This document shows positions 1 to 8,601 of a stretch of 64,000 nt of DNA, one piece after another. A program made the position numbers and the translations under genes. The DNA lies in contig NZ_MLFK01000010.1 in NCBI RefSeq assembly GCF_001879205.1, positions 62,001 to 126,000 of the forward strand, in the 5' to 3' direction. This stretch comes from Flavobacterium johnsoniae (GTDB lineage: Bacteria > Bacteroidota > Bacteroidia > Flavobacteriales > Flavobacteriaceae). How positions within the stretch are numbered: the stretch's first letter is position 1; each line of letters begins with the position of its first letter. The notes under the pieces were generated by a model. That model made no database searches. It had not been told where the DNA came from and worked only from the letters and a program-made list of their open reading frames with translations.

Positions 1-251
1 ATGATTCCGAAAATCCATAAAATGAAAATCACGTAACCAATGTAACTTAAGAAATAAAGTGAAGGCACTATCGTTACAATAACCGAAAGCAGAATATTTA
101 CTACTAATGAGAAAAGAAAAATTCCGAAGCCTTGTTTAAGGTGATACGTTACAAGATCACTTTTTGGTGATACATCTTTGCTTTTTACGAAGGCTATGAT
201 CCATCCAATAATGGTAACGTAGCTCAGGATTGATAAGGTTTTATTATTCAT
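1..251 (-). CDS. DUF4870-type small membrane protein (C-terminus cut by window edge)
   Basis: The reverse strand opens with ATG at 251 and stays open to base 1, giving 83 codons without a stop. The product begins MNNKTLSILSYVTIIGWIIA and continues with a charged stretch followed by KQGFGIFLFSLVVNILL and a further hydrophobic segment. The pattern of a short N-terminal helix, a YHLKQGFG-like loop and two more membrane helices is that of the DUF4870/Tic20-like family of small integral membrane proteins, whose function is unknown. The rest of the gene lies outside the window. It is separated from the LytTR regulator by about 130 bp and is not obviously co-transcribed with it, although both are on the same strand. 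Confidence 0.7.
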   Translation of the reverse strand, partial: MNNKTLSILSYVTIIGWIIAFVKSKDVSPKSDLVTYHLKQGFGIFLFSLVVNILLSVIVTIVPSLYFLSYIGYVIFILWIFGI

Positions 252-379
252 GGTTCTATTTATTTGTATGATCCAAAAGTAGATACAATGAAAACAAAAC
301 AAAATAATCACTTTGTCATTGGCGGTTTTCAATTGGTATTTGCAGTACTTCAATACATAAGCAGTGTGAACAATTAAAA

Positions 380-1123
380 TTAAATTTCATCTTTCATGAG
401 TTTAAAAAACTGTTCCTTCTTTCCTCTCGAAATGGGTACAACCGATTTATCATTCATGTGAACCATTCCTTCCCGGGAATAACTCAAAATAGAATTTACA
501 TTAATTAAATGCGATTGGTGAACCCTGAAAAACATTGGTGAAAGCAAAATATCTTCATAGTTTTTTAAAGGCTTGGAAACCATAATTTTTCGGCCGTCTG
601 TTAGAAAAAATGTGGTATACGAACCCGAAGTTTCGCATCGCAAAATCTGATCTAATTTAACTACATACATCGCTTCCTGCGTGGGCAGAACAAGTCGGTC
701 CGGTGTTTTAGAAAGATTAGTCTGCAGTTCTGCCAGCTGTTGTTTTTCCAGAACTTTTTCCTCTAAAACCGCAATACGCTCAATAGCCATTTTTAATTCC
801 AGCGGATCAATTGGCTTCAACAGATAATCTATAGCACTGTATTTAAAAGCATTAACAGCATGCTGTTCAAAAGCTGTTGTAAATATGAGATGAAACGAAT
901 GAAATGAAAGTCCCTGCAAAACCTCAAAACCAGTTCCGTCCTTCAGCATAATATCCATAAAAACTAAATCAGGTTTAAGTCTGTCGATCATTTTTTTTGC
1001 CTCATCAACACTCTCCGCATATCCAATTATCTGAATAGTATCGTTAGAAACCATTTCGAGCATAATAGACAAAGCTTCTCTCAATCGATGTTCGTCTTCA
1101 ATAATTATCGTTTTATATATCAT
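380..1123 (-). CDS. LytTR-family response regulator
   Basis: 247 aa. Residues 1-120 form a CheY-like receiver: acidic pocket E9/D10 (IIEDEHR), phosphoacceptor D57 in FMDIML, T82/T83 and K103 in LLKPID. Residues about 143-245 form a LytTR DNA-binding domain with the usual VHQSHLINVNSI and SRGKKEQF motifs. LytTR regulators bind pairs of short direct repeats. The gene overlaps the upstream histidine kinase by 4 bp (ATGA), so the two are translationally coupled and form a cognate pair. The target promoters cannot be inferred here. Confidence 0.93.
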   Translation of the reverse strand: MIYKTIIIEDEHRLREALSIMLEMVSNDTIQIIGYAESVDEAKKMIDRLKPDLVFMDIMLKDGTGFEVLQGLSFHSFHLIFTTAFEQHAVNAFKYSAIDYLLKPIDPLELKMAIERIAVLEEKVLEKQQLAELQTNLSKTPDRLVLPTQEAMYVVKLDQILRCETSGSYTTFFLTDGRKIMVSKPLKNYEDILLSPMFFRVHQSHLINVNSILSYSREGMVHMNDKSVVPISRGKKEQFFKLMKDEI

Positions 1124-3147
1124 GATAAAATAGGAATATTTATAATTACAATAACACCTTGTCCGTCTGTTTCGATATCTCTTTCCTGGACCGTAAATCC
1201 GGCATTGGGATTTTCTTTTTGCATTTTAGACAATCTTTCGTCAGTAATTGTAGTCGAAAGAGATTGATGCGTATCGTTTAATTTTAATTTTCTTGAAGCC
1301 GCCAAACCTATTCCATTGTCTTTAATCGTACAAATTAAACTCTGATTTGTTTCATCTTCTTTAAAATAAATTTCGATCAAACCATGCACGTTATTTTCCT
1401 GGGGTTTTAAACCATGTTCAACCGCATTTTCTATAAAAGGCTGAATCAATAACGGAGGAATTAAAACTTCTTTTTCGACGTTTTCATCGCATTCAATAAT
1501 ATAGTCAAAACCATTATTTAAACGAAGCTGCTGCAGTTCGATGTAATTTTTCAGAGTATTGATTTCTTCTTCAAGAGAAATCGTTTCTTTTCGAGATTGT
1601 TCTAAAATCTGTCTCGTGAGCTTCGAAAATTTATTTAGATACGAAACTGCCGGAATTGTATCTTTCTGGAGAATCATACTTTGAATATTTCCTAAAGCAT
1701 TAAAAATAAAATGCGGATCCATTTGCGAACGAAGTAATCTTCTTTCTAAAGACAAACGCGCCGCAAGATTTTCGATCGTTTCCTTTTCCATCAGCTGCAT
1801 TTTAAGTTCGTTGTTGGCCTGTTCCTGTTTTAGAAAATCCTCACGGTTTTGATAATACCTCTGACGGTAATAATACGAACGAAACATAAATACGAGACCT
1901 ATCAATAAAACTCCGGCAATACCGTAACCCAGTAGTTTATTCTTTTGTTCCAGTTCATTTTCTAATTCCAGCTGTTTAATTCTTTCTGCTTTTTTAGACG
2001 ATTCGTACCTCGCCTCAGCATTTTGAAGCAATGATTGTGTTGACTCTTTATATTTTAACTGCGTATATTTTGCATAAAGCGTATCATAGTTGTAATAAGC
2101 CTGAAAATCTTTTCTTTTGACAGCAACATCTTTTAAACAGCTGTAAAAAGCAGCAAAAAGATAGTTATCTGTATACGGAAGGCTTTTTTGATAATTAATA
2201 CCTTCAATAAAAAGAAGTTCTGCCTGACTATAATTTCCTTTTTGAGTTAAATAAAAACCTTTAAGTCCAATCGCACTTCGATAAATAATTCTCACATTGT
2301 ACTTTTTAGCAATTGCCGTAGCTTTTTCTAAATTCATTAAAAAAGCTTTTTCATTAATTGGCTGCGGGCCTTTACTATAAAGATCGGCTAAATTTAAATA
2401 AGCAATTCCAATATTGCTTTTGCTTACAATTTTATCAGCATTTTTTTCTGCCAAAGCAACCGTTTCTTCAAAGAATTTTATTGCCGCTTCCCAATCAAAT
2501 AAGCCGCCGGTTTCTAACTTATCACTCAAAAAGCCACCCAGTGCGAGCCTTGCATGCAGCTGACTCTCCGGATTACCTGATTTTTCTGCATGAATCATGG
2601 CTTCTCTCGCATACTTTTCTACTTTAGTCGGCGAAGCGGGCGAAAATAAATAGGATATATCCGATGCTATTTTAGCACATTGATCGTGTGCTTTTATTTT
2701 AGAGAATAACCTATAAGCTTCTAATAAATAATTAAGTGCCTGAGGTTTGTCTTCTATATACGATTTTAAAGCTCCCATTGCTGCAGATGCATGGGCCTTT
2801 GTCCTTATTTTTTTTACATGCTGCGAAAGATAAAAAGCAGTATCAGCATAATGCATAAACTCCTTTAAATCAAGTAGCCGCCGTTGTGTAAGCGCCAAAT
2901 AAGCATAACAAATAACTTCGTCCTCTTTGTTCTTATTTAGCTGTGCTAAACTAAGAGCCTTCTGCTGTATTTTTAAGCACGAAACAGTGTCAGAAAAACG
3001 TTTGGCATAACCCTCGGCTGCCATTTTTTCGATAGGAGAAATACCCTGAGCCTGAATTTTGGATAAGGCTAAAAGCGAAAACAAAACATAAAAAAATAAT
3101 TGCTGCTTTCGTAAATTAAATAAATCAATTGTAAAAATTTGGCGCAT
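1120..3147 (-). CDS. TPR-containing LytS/YehU-type sensor histidine kinase
   Basis: 675 aa. It has a signal-peptide-like N-terminus ending near SKIQAQ, a periplasmic region of TPR-like helices (about 40-370), a coiled coil (about 375-405), one membrane helix (about 406-422), and a cytoplasmic His_kinase domain. The phosphoacceptor is H479 in QMDPHFIFNALGNIQS, and the ATPase N box (QPFIENAVEHGL) and G box (DNGIG) are intact. This architecture (TPR sensor, single membrane pass, LytS kinase) is common in Bacteroidota. It is first in a two-gene operon with the LytTR regulator. The signal sensed is unknown. Confidence 0.92.
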   Translation of the reverse strand: MRQIFTIDLFNLRKQQLFFYVLFSLLALSKIQAQGISPIEKMAAEGYAKRFSDTVSCLKIQQKALSLAQLNKNKEDEVICYAYLALTQRRLLDLKEFMHYADTAFYLSQHVKKIRTKAHASAAMGALKSYIEDKPQALNYLLEAYRLFSKIKAHDQCAKIASDISYLFSPASPTKVEKYAREAMIHAEKSGNPESQLHARLALGGFLSDKLETGGLFDWEAAIKFFEETVALAEKNADKIVSKSNIGIAYLNLADLYSKGPQPINEKAFLMNLEKATAIAKKYNVRIIYRSAIGLKGFYLTQKGNYSQAELLFIEGINYQKSLPYTDNYLFAAFYSCLKDVAVKRKDFQAYYNYDTLYAKYTQLKYKESTQSLLQNAEARYESSKKAERIKQLELENELEQKNKLLGYGIAGVLLIGLVFMFRSYYYRQRYYQNREDFLKQEQANNELKMQLMEKETIENLAARLSLERRLLRSQMDPHFIFNALGNIQSMILQKDTIPAVSYLNKFSKLTRQILEQSRKETISLEEEINTLKNYIELQQLRLNNGFDYIIECDENVEKEVLIPPLLIQPFIENAVEHGLKPQENNVHGLIEIYFKEDETNQSLICTIKDNGIGLAASRKLKLNDTHQSLSTTITDERLSKMQKENPNAGFTVQERDIETDGQGVIVIINIPILS

Positions 3148-3394
3148 AAATAGTCGTAATTACTGGCAAAATACAAATTGTCAATATACTGACCAAACAT
3201 TTTTAAGTGGTTTTTATTTGATAAAACATTAAAAAACAACAGCTTAAACAAGTTCAAAATCGAAGTGAAATCTCAATATATTTCAGAATTAACCAAATAA
3301 AAATCCAAATCCTCCATTTACCAATTCTCAATTGTTAATGGGCCGGCTATGAAGTAATCTTGTTCTAATAAATAATTTAAAATTTAAATCTATC

Positions 3395-3850
3395 ATGAAT
3401 AAGAAAATCCTTTCAATATTAGTAATCTGTTTTTGTTTTTTAGCTCAAATTTCATTTGGACAGAGCGATGATAAACGCACAAAAATAGAAATCTCAGTAA
3501 AAGACGGAAACAAAACCATTACGGTCCCTATACGATCTGCTACGGTTTCCTTTACCAAAGGGGAAAATTATAAGGATCCGGCTGATAAAACAAATAACAG
3601 AACTTACTTTTTCAATCTTGATTTTGAAAAACAAGATATCAATTTACTTCGCGCTTTTGCAACAAGTAAAGATGGTCTCGACGGACAAATTACAATGGTA
3701 GATACATATGGAAAAACACCATCCAGAAAATTCGAATTTAAAGGAGCCAAATTAGACTCCTTAAGCGATCAGCTAACAGGCGATTATTCAAGTTCTTATT
3801 ATTCTTTATATTGCACTTTAATAATTATAGACGGCGTAACTATTCAATAA
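3395..3850 (+). CDS. Exported protein of unknown function, 151 aa
   Basis: The N-terminus MNKKILSILVICFCFLAQISFGQ is a clear signal peptide with cleavage predicted after FGQ. The mature part is about 128 aa, rich in charged and beta-forming residues, with the segments SVKDGNKTITVPIRSATVSF and YSLYCTLIIIDGV near the end. I do not recognise the family. The next gene, 49 bp downstream on the same strand, is a lipoprotein, and a hairpin follows that gene, so the two may form a small operon for cell-envelope proteins. No catalytic motif is visible. Confidence 0.75.
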   Translation: MNKKILSILVICFCFLAQISFGQSDDKRTKIEISVKDGNKTITVPIRSATVSFTKGENYKDPADKTNNRTYFFNLDFEKQDINLLRAFATSKDGLDGQITMVDTYGKTPSRKFEFKGAKLDSLSDQLTGDYSSSYYSLYCTLIIIDGVTIQ

Positions 3851-3905
3851 AATAGCGGCGTTAAGACAGAGTCCATTTCAAACTGTACAACATAAAAATT
3901 TGCAT

Positions 3906-4451
3906 ATGAAAATCAACAAAATCACTGCCTTATTATTTCTTACAAGCCTCCTGTTTTCATGTAATCTTTTTAATGACAGTCCCGATACGGTTTTTCAGCA
4001 GATTGGATTAAATGCTAATAAAGTTCCGTCAAGTTTTGAACGCATTTTTAAAGAATACCGTCAAATGAAAGCCAATGGAACTTTACAGACTCTGGCCGAT
4101 GATAAAAAATCAATGCGCCCGTCTACCTGTGTTGAAGCAGTTAATTTTTACTACGGAGAAACATTTAAAGAAGACATTAAAAAAATTAATAATCTAAGTA
4201 AAACAGACGAAACGAAACCGATAATCAAAGCTGGAATTGAATTGTTTGAGTACGCTCAGGAAATACAACGAAATGATTTTCCAAAAATCGCCAAAATGAT
4301 CGACGACGGAAAAACGGCAGAAGAAGTTGATCTTGCAGCAAGACATCTGGACAATACAAAAGGAGTTGAACTGGATAAAAAATATAAAAAAGTAATGGAT
4401 CTGCTTTTACCATACGCCGACAAACATGGTGTAGAATACAAAAAAATATAA
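3906..4451 (+). CDS. Lipoprotein of unknown function
   Basis: The reading frame also has an ATG two codons upstream (3900), but the start at 3906 gives a standard lipoprotein signal, MKINKITALLFLTSLLFSCN, with the lipobox LLFSC. The mature protein is about 160 aa, mainly helical and charged, containing one further Cys in PSTCVEAVNFYYGE. I do not recognise the family. It is probably anchored in the inner or outer membrane. It follows the exported protein at 3395-3850 and is terminated by the hairpin at 4457-4489. Confidence 0.75.
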   Translation: MKINKITALLFLTSLLFSCNLFNDSPDTVFQQIGLNANKVPSSFERIFKEYRQMKANGTLQTLADDKKSMRPSTCVEAVNFYYGETFKEDIKKINNLSKTDETKPIIKAGIELFEYAQEIQRNDFPKIAKMIDDGKTAEEVDLAARHLDNTKGVELDKKYKKVMDLLLPYADKHGVEYKKI

Positions 4452-4456
4452 CTAAA

Positions 4457-4489
4457 AGTCCTGCAGGGTTTTGAAAACCTTGCAGGACT
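4457..4489. terminator. Bidirectional hairpin between convergent genes
   Basis: The arms agtcctgcagggtttt and aaaaccttgcaggact pair over about 15 of 16 bp with a 1-nt centre. It lies 6 bp after the lipoprotein stop and 22 bp from the convergent L,D-transpeptidase stop, so it probably ends both transcripts. Confidence 0.7.
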
Positions 4490-4510
4490 AAAACATATAA
4501 CATTCAAAAA

Positions 4511-5104
4511 TCAATAATAAATGTTCAAAACAATACTTGATTTAGAATTGTCTATAATTTTTTCCAGCTTTTTAAAGAAAGCTTCGCTTACCATTGGGCA
4601 TCCCTTGCTGTTAGAAATATAATAATCCTGTTCTTCATTTGGCACTGCCGAATAAGAATGCAGTACGATTGCTCTTTTCGCCGCATTGCTGTTCGTTTCA
4701 TCTAATCCAGCCAATTTATAAGCTTTCCCAAACATTCCTTTATACGGCTTACCAATAACATAACGTCCTAAAGAAGTACATTTAGAATCAGGTTCATTAC
4801 TGAATTTTAATTCTCCTCTAATACCCGTTTCAGAACCAGCACCATTTGCAACAAGTCCTTCTTCTAAAATTTGATTGTTGACTAAATCATAAACGAAAAA
4901 TCTATTTTTACCCGACTTAATTCTCATATCAATAAAAAAGGCAATTTTTTTATTGTAAGAAGCGCTATTCTTCATGATGCTCTTTACTTCATCAAGATGA
5001 TTATTAAATCTTTCAATTTCAAGATTTATTGGCTTAACCTCGTTTTCTTTTGGAAAACTAAAAAAGCTCATAGCAAAAAACAAAGCCAAACTGAATACCT
5101 TCAT
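4511..5104 (-). CDS. YkuD_2-type murein L,D-transpeptidase catalytic-domain protein
   Basis: The frame is open from 5146, but ATG at 5104 gives a proper signal peptide (MKVFSLALFFAMSFFSFPKE), so I chose it (ATG at 5113 is an alternative); length 197 aa. The sequence IVLHSYSAV followed by NSKGCPMVS supplies the His and Cys of the L,D-transpeptidase active site in the YkuD_2 variant (murein L,D-transpeptidase catalytic domain family), which also contains the GRYVIGKPY segment. Such enzymes act on peptidoglycan stem peptides in the periplasm, but this subfamily is biochemically little studied. The gene stands alone. Confidence 0.85.
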   Translation of the reverse strand: MKVFSLALFFAMSFFSFPKENEVKPINLEIERFNNHLDEVKSIMKNSASYNKKIAFFIDMRIKSGKNRFFVYDLVNNQILEEGLVANGAGSETGIRGELKFSNEPDSKCTSLGRYVIGKPYKGMFGKAYKLAGLDETNSNAAKRAIVLHSYSAVPNEEQDYYISNSKGCPMVSEAFFKKLEKIIDNSKSSIVLNIYY

Positions 5105-5239
5105 AAAAATCATTTTTAAATTTCGCCATGCAAATATAATATGCAAACGAAATCAAAAACACCCCATAAAAGACTGAAAAATAATAAAATAAGACTTTTT
5201 TTCTCGTCCGTATAATTGACATTGAAACATTTGATCATA

Positions 5240-5266
5240 AAAAAAAGACCTCAAATAGAGGTCTTT
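5240..5266 (-). terminator. Intrinsic terminator of the metNIQ operon
   Basis: On the reverse strand a 9-bp perfect stem (AAAGACCTC / GAGGTCTTT, 5-nt loop) is followed by an uninterrupted run of T. It starts 25 bp after the metQ stop. Confidence 0.85.
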
Positions 5267-5290
5267 CGGTTTACTATATTTTCAAGCTTT

Positions 5291-6103
5291 TTACCAGCCC
5301 TTTACAGCACCGCCTTTAAATTCGCGAACTGCGGCCTGCTCTACTTCTGCAGATTGAAAAGCCTGTAAAAACTGTTTTACTTTTTCTTCGTTTTTGTTGT
5401 CTTCACGACTTACCACAAGATTCACGTATGGTGAATCTTTGTCTTCAATAAACAAAGCATCGCGTGCAGGAACCAATCCGGCTTGCGAAGCAAAAGTATT
5501 GTTTATGATCGCAATAGAAACATTAGCATCATCTAGTGCACGAGGTAATTGTGGTGCTTCTAACTCTAATATTTTTAAGTTCTTAGGATTACTTACTATA
5601 TCTGTTACTTTAGGTAATAAACCAACACCTTCTTTTAGTTTTAATAAACCGTTTTTCTCCAAAAGCAATAGCGAACGACCTCCGTTTGTTGGGTCATTTG
5701 GAATAATAATCGTGCTTTCATTTTTTAACTCAGAAAGACTTTTGATTTTTTTGGAATAACCCGCAATTGGATAAACAAACGTTTTACCAATTATGGCCAG
5801 TTTATAACCACGTTGTTTAGATTGTTCGTCCAGGTATGGTTTATGCTGAAAAGCATTGGCATCGATATCGCCTTGGCTTAAAGCCTCATTTGGAATTACA
5901 TAATCGTTGAAAGAAACTAATTCAACTTCTAATCCGAATTTTTCTTTCGCCACTTTTTTAGCAGCTTCTGCAACTTTTAATTCAGGTCCTGCTGCTACTC
6001 CAACCTTTATGTAATGCGGATCGTTGTTTTTACTTTTACCGCAATTTGCCACAACTAGAGACAAAGCAATTATTCCCGCTGTTTTTAAGAAATTTATTTT
6101 CAT
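5291..6103 (-). CDS. metQ: D-methionine-binding lipoprotein MetQ
   Basis: Substrate-binding lipoprotein of the methionine ABC importer. ATG at 6103 (MKINFLKTAGIIALSLVVANC) is preferred to the ATG two codons upstream; it gives a lipoprotein signal with lipobox VVANC. The mature domain is NlpA/MetQ-like throughout, with the family segments AQGDIDANAFQHKPYLDEQ, IPNDPTNGGRSLLLLEKNGL and PRALDDANVSIAIINNTFA. Length (270 aa) is normal. It is third in the metN-metI-metQ operon and is followed by an intrinsic terminator, so the operon ends here. Confidence 0.95.
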   Translation of the reverse strand: MKINFLKTAGIIALSLVVANCGKSKNNDPHYIKVGVAAGPELKVAEAAKKVAKEKFGLEVELVSFNDYVIPNEALSQGDIDANAFQHKPYLDEQSKQRGYKLAIIGKTFVYPIAGYSKKIKSLSELKNESTIIIPNDPTNGGRSLLLLEKNGLLKLKEGVGLLPKVTDIVSNPKNLKILELEAPQLPRALDDANVSIAIINNTFASQAGLVPARDALFIEDKDSPYVNLVVSREDNKNEEKVKQFLQAFQSAEVEQAAVREFKGGAVKGW

Positions 6104-6144
6104 AACCATTCTTTTAATTTTAATTCTTAATTTTTAATTGATCA

Positions 6145-6798
6145 TTATCTGTGGTCAAAATGTTTAGACAATTTGTCTCCTGCAAACTGAATCAGAAATA
6201 CTAAAACAACAAGCAAAGCAAGCACTGAATTCATTGTTACGGCATCATAACCAATATATCCGTACTGATAACCAACTTGGCCTAAACCTCCTGCTCCAAC
6301 TGCACCGCCCATTGCAGAATAGCCTACCAGCGTGATTAGAGTAATTGAAGCCGCGTTGATTAAAGAAGGCAACGCTTCTGGAAGTAATACTTTATATACG
6401 ATCTGCAAAGGTGTTGCTCCTAAAGCTCTTGCCGCTTCTATTAATCCTGACGGAAGACCTAACAAACTGTTCTCAACCAAACGGGCAATAAATGGAGCTG
6501 CACCGATGCTTAACGGAACCAAAGCGGCACTTACACCAATAGAAGTTCCAACAATAGCACGCGTGAACGGAATCATCCAAACGATTAAAATAATAAACGG
6601 AATAGAGCGAAAAACATTTACCAAAACCGACAAAGTTCTGTTTAAAGCCGGCTGCTCCAGTATTTGATTTTTTCGCGTAAGAAAAAGCAAAACTCCTGCC
6701 GGAAGTCCGATTAGAAAGCCAAAAAAGCCAGACACAAAAGTCATGACAATGGTTTCCCAGGTTCCTTTTAATAATAAGTCAATAATAGAATCAGACAT
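6145..6798 (-). CDS. metI: Methionine ABC transporter permease MetI
   Basis: 217 aa inner-membrane permease with five hydrophobic segments. The cytoplasmic coupling loop that contacts MetN carries the EAA motif, EAARALGATPLQI. The segments SGFFGFLIGLPAGV, RSIPFIILIVWMIPF and SAMGGAVGAGGLGQVGYQYG are typical of MetI. It overlaps the end of metN by 8 bp, indicating translational coupling, and metQ follows after 41 bp. Confidence 0.95.
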   Translation of the reverse strand: MSDSIIDLLLKGTWETIVMTFVSGFFGFLIGLPAGVLLFLTRKNQILEQPALNRTLSVLVNVFRSIPFIILIVWMIPFTRAIVGTSIGVSAALVPLSIGAAPFIARLVENSLLGLPSGLIEAARALGATPLQIVYKVLLPEALPSLINAASITLITLVGYSAMGGAVGAGGLGQVGYQYGYIGYDAVTMNSVLALLVVLVFLIQFAGDKLSKHFDHR

Positions 6799-7822
6799 AA
6801 CCTATAATTTCTGTTTTAATGTGTTTTGAAATAAAATATTGAATTGCAGCGTCGTAGTTTTCACGTTTTCCTGATAATTCAATCAGCATCACGCCAAAAT
6901 TTACATCTCCGGCCTGATCCATTTGTGCACTTACAATTTTAAAATTGGTATCAAACAATCTTGAAACCTCTGAAATAACAGGTTCATTAACTGATTTTCC
7001 GGTCATTTCAAGCTTTAATAACGGATTTAAAGTTCCGTTATCTTCTCTCTGTAATTTTTCCTCGTAAACACTCGGAATTTCCAAATGCAGTGACGAAGCA
7101 ATAAATTCTCTTGTAAGTTCATGTTTTGGATCTGCAAAAATTTCGCCTACACTTCCCTGCTCGATTAATTTTCCGTGGCTGATTACGGCAACTTCATCAC
7201 AAATTGATTTTACCACTTCCATTTGATGTGTAATCAATAAAACAGTAATGTTTAAACGGCGGTTAATATCTTTCAGCAAATTCAAAATAGAACGTGTTGT
7301 GGCCGGGTCTAATGCGCTTGTTGCTTCATCACACAATAGAACTTTCGGATTATTCGCCAACGTTCTCGCAATGGCAACTCTTTGTTTTTGTCCGCCTGAA
7401 AGGCTTGCCGGATAATCATTTGCTTTTTCCGCTAAACCCACTAACTGCAATAATTCTAAAACACGAGATTTGATTTCGCCTTTTGAAGTGCCTGCTAATT
7501 CCAGCGGAAAAGCCACATTTTCAAAAACAGTTCTGGAAGAAAGCAGATTAAAATGCTGAAAAATCATTCCGATTTGTCTTCTTTCAATCGCCAGTTCAGC
7601 GTTTGACAATTGCATCAACGCTTTTCCATCAACGATAATTTCACCAGAAGTTGGTCTTTCCAAAAGATTAACGCAGCGAATCAGGGTGCTTTTTCCAGCA
7701 CCTGAAGTTCCAATTACGCCAAAAATTTTCCCTGGAGGCACCGTAAGTGAAACATCTGATAGAGCCGCAACAATCCTGTCTTTCTGATGAAAAGTTTTGG
7801 TAACATTTTTTAATTCAATCAT
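6791..7822 (-). CDS. metN: Methionine ABC transporter ATP-binding protein MetN
   Basis: The frame runs further upstream (to 7861), but those codons lie inside the terminator hairpin; ATG at 7822 (MIELKNVTKTFHQ) is the family start. The 343-aa product has Walker A GTSGAGKST, signature LSGGQKQRVAIARTL, Walker B VLLCDEATSALD and the H-loop in LLITHQMEV. The C-terminal about 75 aa form an NIL/ACT-like domain (LFDTNFKIVSAQMDQAGDV), which in E. coli MetN binds methionine and inhibits transport from inside. The gene is preceded by a candidate attenuator (leader ORF 7900-7995 plus terminator 7850-7879), so transcription probably responds to methionine or cysteine supply. Confidence 0.96.
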   Translation of the reverse strand: MIELKNVTKTFHQKDRIVAALSDVSLTVPPGKIFGVIGTSGAGKSTLIRCVNLLERPTSGEIIVDGKALMQLSNAELAIERRQIGMIFQHFNLLSSRTVFENVAFPLELAGTSKGEIKSRVLELLQLVGLAEKANDYPASLSGGQKQRVAIARTLANNPKVLLCDEATSALDPATTRSILNLLKDINRRLNITVLLITHQMEVVKSICDEVAVISHGKLIEQGSVGEIFADPKHELTREFIASSLHLEIPSVYEEKLQREDNGTLNPLLKLEMTGKSVNEPVISEVSRLFDTNFKIVSAQMDQAGDVNFGVMLIELSGKRENYDAAIQYFISKHIKTEIIGYV

Positions 7823-7843
7823 TTGTTCAAATTCAAATTTTAA

Positions 7844-7879
7844 AACAAAAAAGCCTTTCAAATCTTCATGAAAGGCTTT
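7844..7879 (-). terminator. Intrinsic terminator between leader ORF and metN (attenuator)
   Basis: Perfect 11-bp stem (AAAGCCTTTCA / TGAAAGGCTTT) with an 8-nt loop, followed on the reverse strand by TTTGTTTT. It sits between a short ORF and metN, with metN starting only about 22 nt after the T-run, so it would stop transcription before metN unless disrupted. Confidence 0.85.
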
Positions 7880-7899
7880 CCGAAATAAATAGTATTATT

Positions 7900-7995
7900 T
7901 TATATATAAGCCAGATCAGTGAATTCCATAGCATTAGTACAGCACATCATACGACAGCTATAATAATAATTCAAATTCTGGTTCTCGTTTCTCAT
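7900..7995 (-). CDS. Candidate leader peptide of metNIQ, 31 aa
   Basis: ATG at 7995, TAA at 7900-7902. The peptide begins MRNENQNLNYYYSC and then reads RMMCCTNAM before EFTDLAYI. Three Cys and three internal Met codons fall within ten residues. A -7 box TAAATTTG at 8004-8011 would start transcription about 4-8 nt before the ATG, so the ORF is nearly leaderless. The stop lies about 20 nt before the attenuator hairpin, the usual geometry for ribosome-mediated attenuation, in which slow translation of scarce amino-acid codons prevents hairpin formation. Function is inferred from layout; no homologue was checked. Confidence 0.65.
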   Translation of the reverse strand: MRNENQNLNYYYSCRMMCCTNAMEFTDLAYI

Positions 7996-8003
7996 TGCGG
8001 TTG

Positions 8004-8011
8004 CAAATTTA
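8004..8011 (-). promoter_or_regulatory. -7 promoter box of metNIQ leader
   Basis: TAAATTTG on the reverse strand matches the Bacteroidota -7 consensus TAnnTTTG. No TTG is found at the usual -33 spacing. The predicted start is about 7999. Confidence 0.55.
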
Positions 8012-8115
8012 AACAGATATTTTTAATTTTTATGCATAAAACACAAAACTTTTATTAACCTATCAAAATAGTAGATTAACTACAACGATTGCTTCAATAA
8101 ATTTAATTTCTCAAT

Positions 8116-8583
8116 CTATTTTGAAGCGTCTAACAGAATCGCCAGTTGTATACAGGGCAATTCAGATCGATTGCTCCAGGCATGATTGGTTCCTCTTTGA
8201 ACAACAATATCTCCGGCTTGCAGCAACGTCTCTCCATCATCCACAATTAAATAAATTTCTCCTGACAAAATGACGATATAATCTAAAGTATCGGTTTGAT
8301 GCATCAACGGATGCGGCTGACCTTGTGCGGCTTCTATTCCTAAATCTTTATCGGGCGGAATCTGGACGTAACGAAAATAACTTCCGTTTTTTGGTGTCTG
8401 GGGAAAAGCCGTATTTTCGATTATTTTCTCTTCAAATTTTGCAGGTGTACTGTCTGTTGACCAGATATCAGAGATAATCAAACCCGGAAAGTGTTCAGAT
8501 ACATTTGTAACGATATTATCTTGTTCTATTATTGATTTTCCATTGCGTAAACCGGTTACGATGCGTCTTGGAATTGTTTTCAT
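8116..8583 (-). CDS. Cupin-domain protein
   Basis: 155 aa. The C-terminal half is a cupin barrel: QPHPLMHQTDTLDYIVILSGEIYLIVDDGETLLQAGDIVVQRGTNHAW, shown here only by its key parts, with metal-ligand candidates in MHQTDTLDY and the second motif in GTNHAW. Proteins of this shape include small-molecule isomerases, dioxygenases and sensors; the substrate cannot be told. It is 18 bp downstream of the MDR oxidoreductase on the same strand and is probably co-transcribed with it, so it would share HxlR control. Confidence 0.8.
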   Translation of the reverse strand: MKTIPRRIVTGLRNGKSIIEQDNIVTNVSEHFPGLIISDIWSTDSTPAKFEEKIIENTAFPQTPKNGSYFRYVQIPPDKDLGIEAAQGQPHPLMHQTDTLDYIVILSGEIYLIVDDGETLLQAGDIVVQRGTNHAWSNRSELPCIQLAILLDASK

Positions 8584-8601
8584 ATTGATATTGATTTAAT
8601 T

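Noticed and set aside
2358..2627. Forward ORF of 89 codons inside the histidine kinase gene
   Set aside because: It is antisense to a well-supported coding region, has no known motif and a Leu/Phe/Gln-rich composition typical of a shadow frame.
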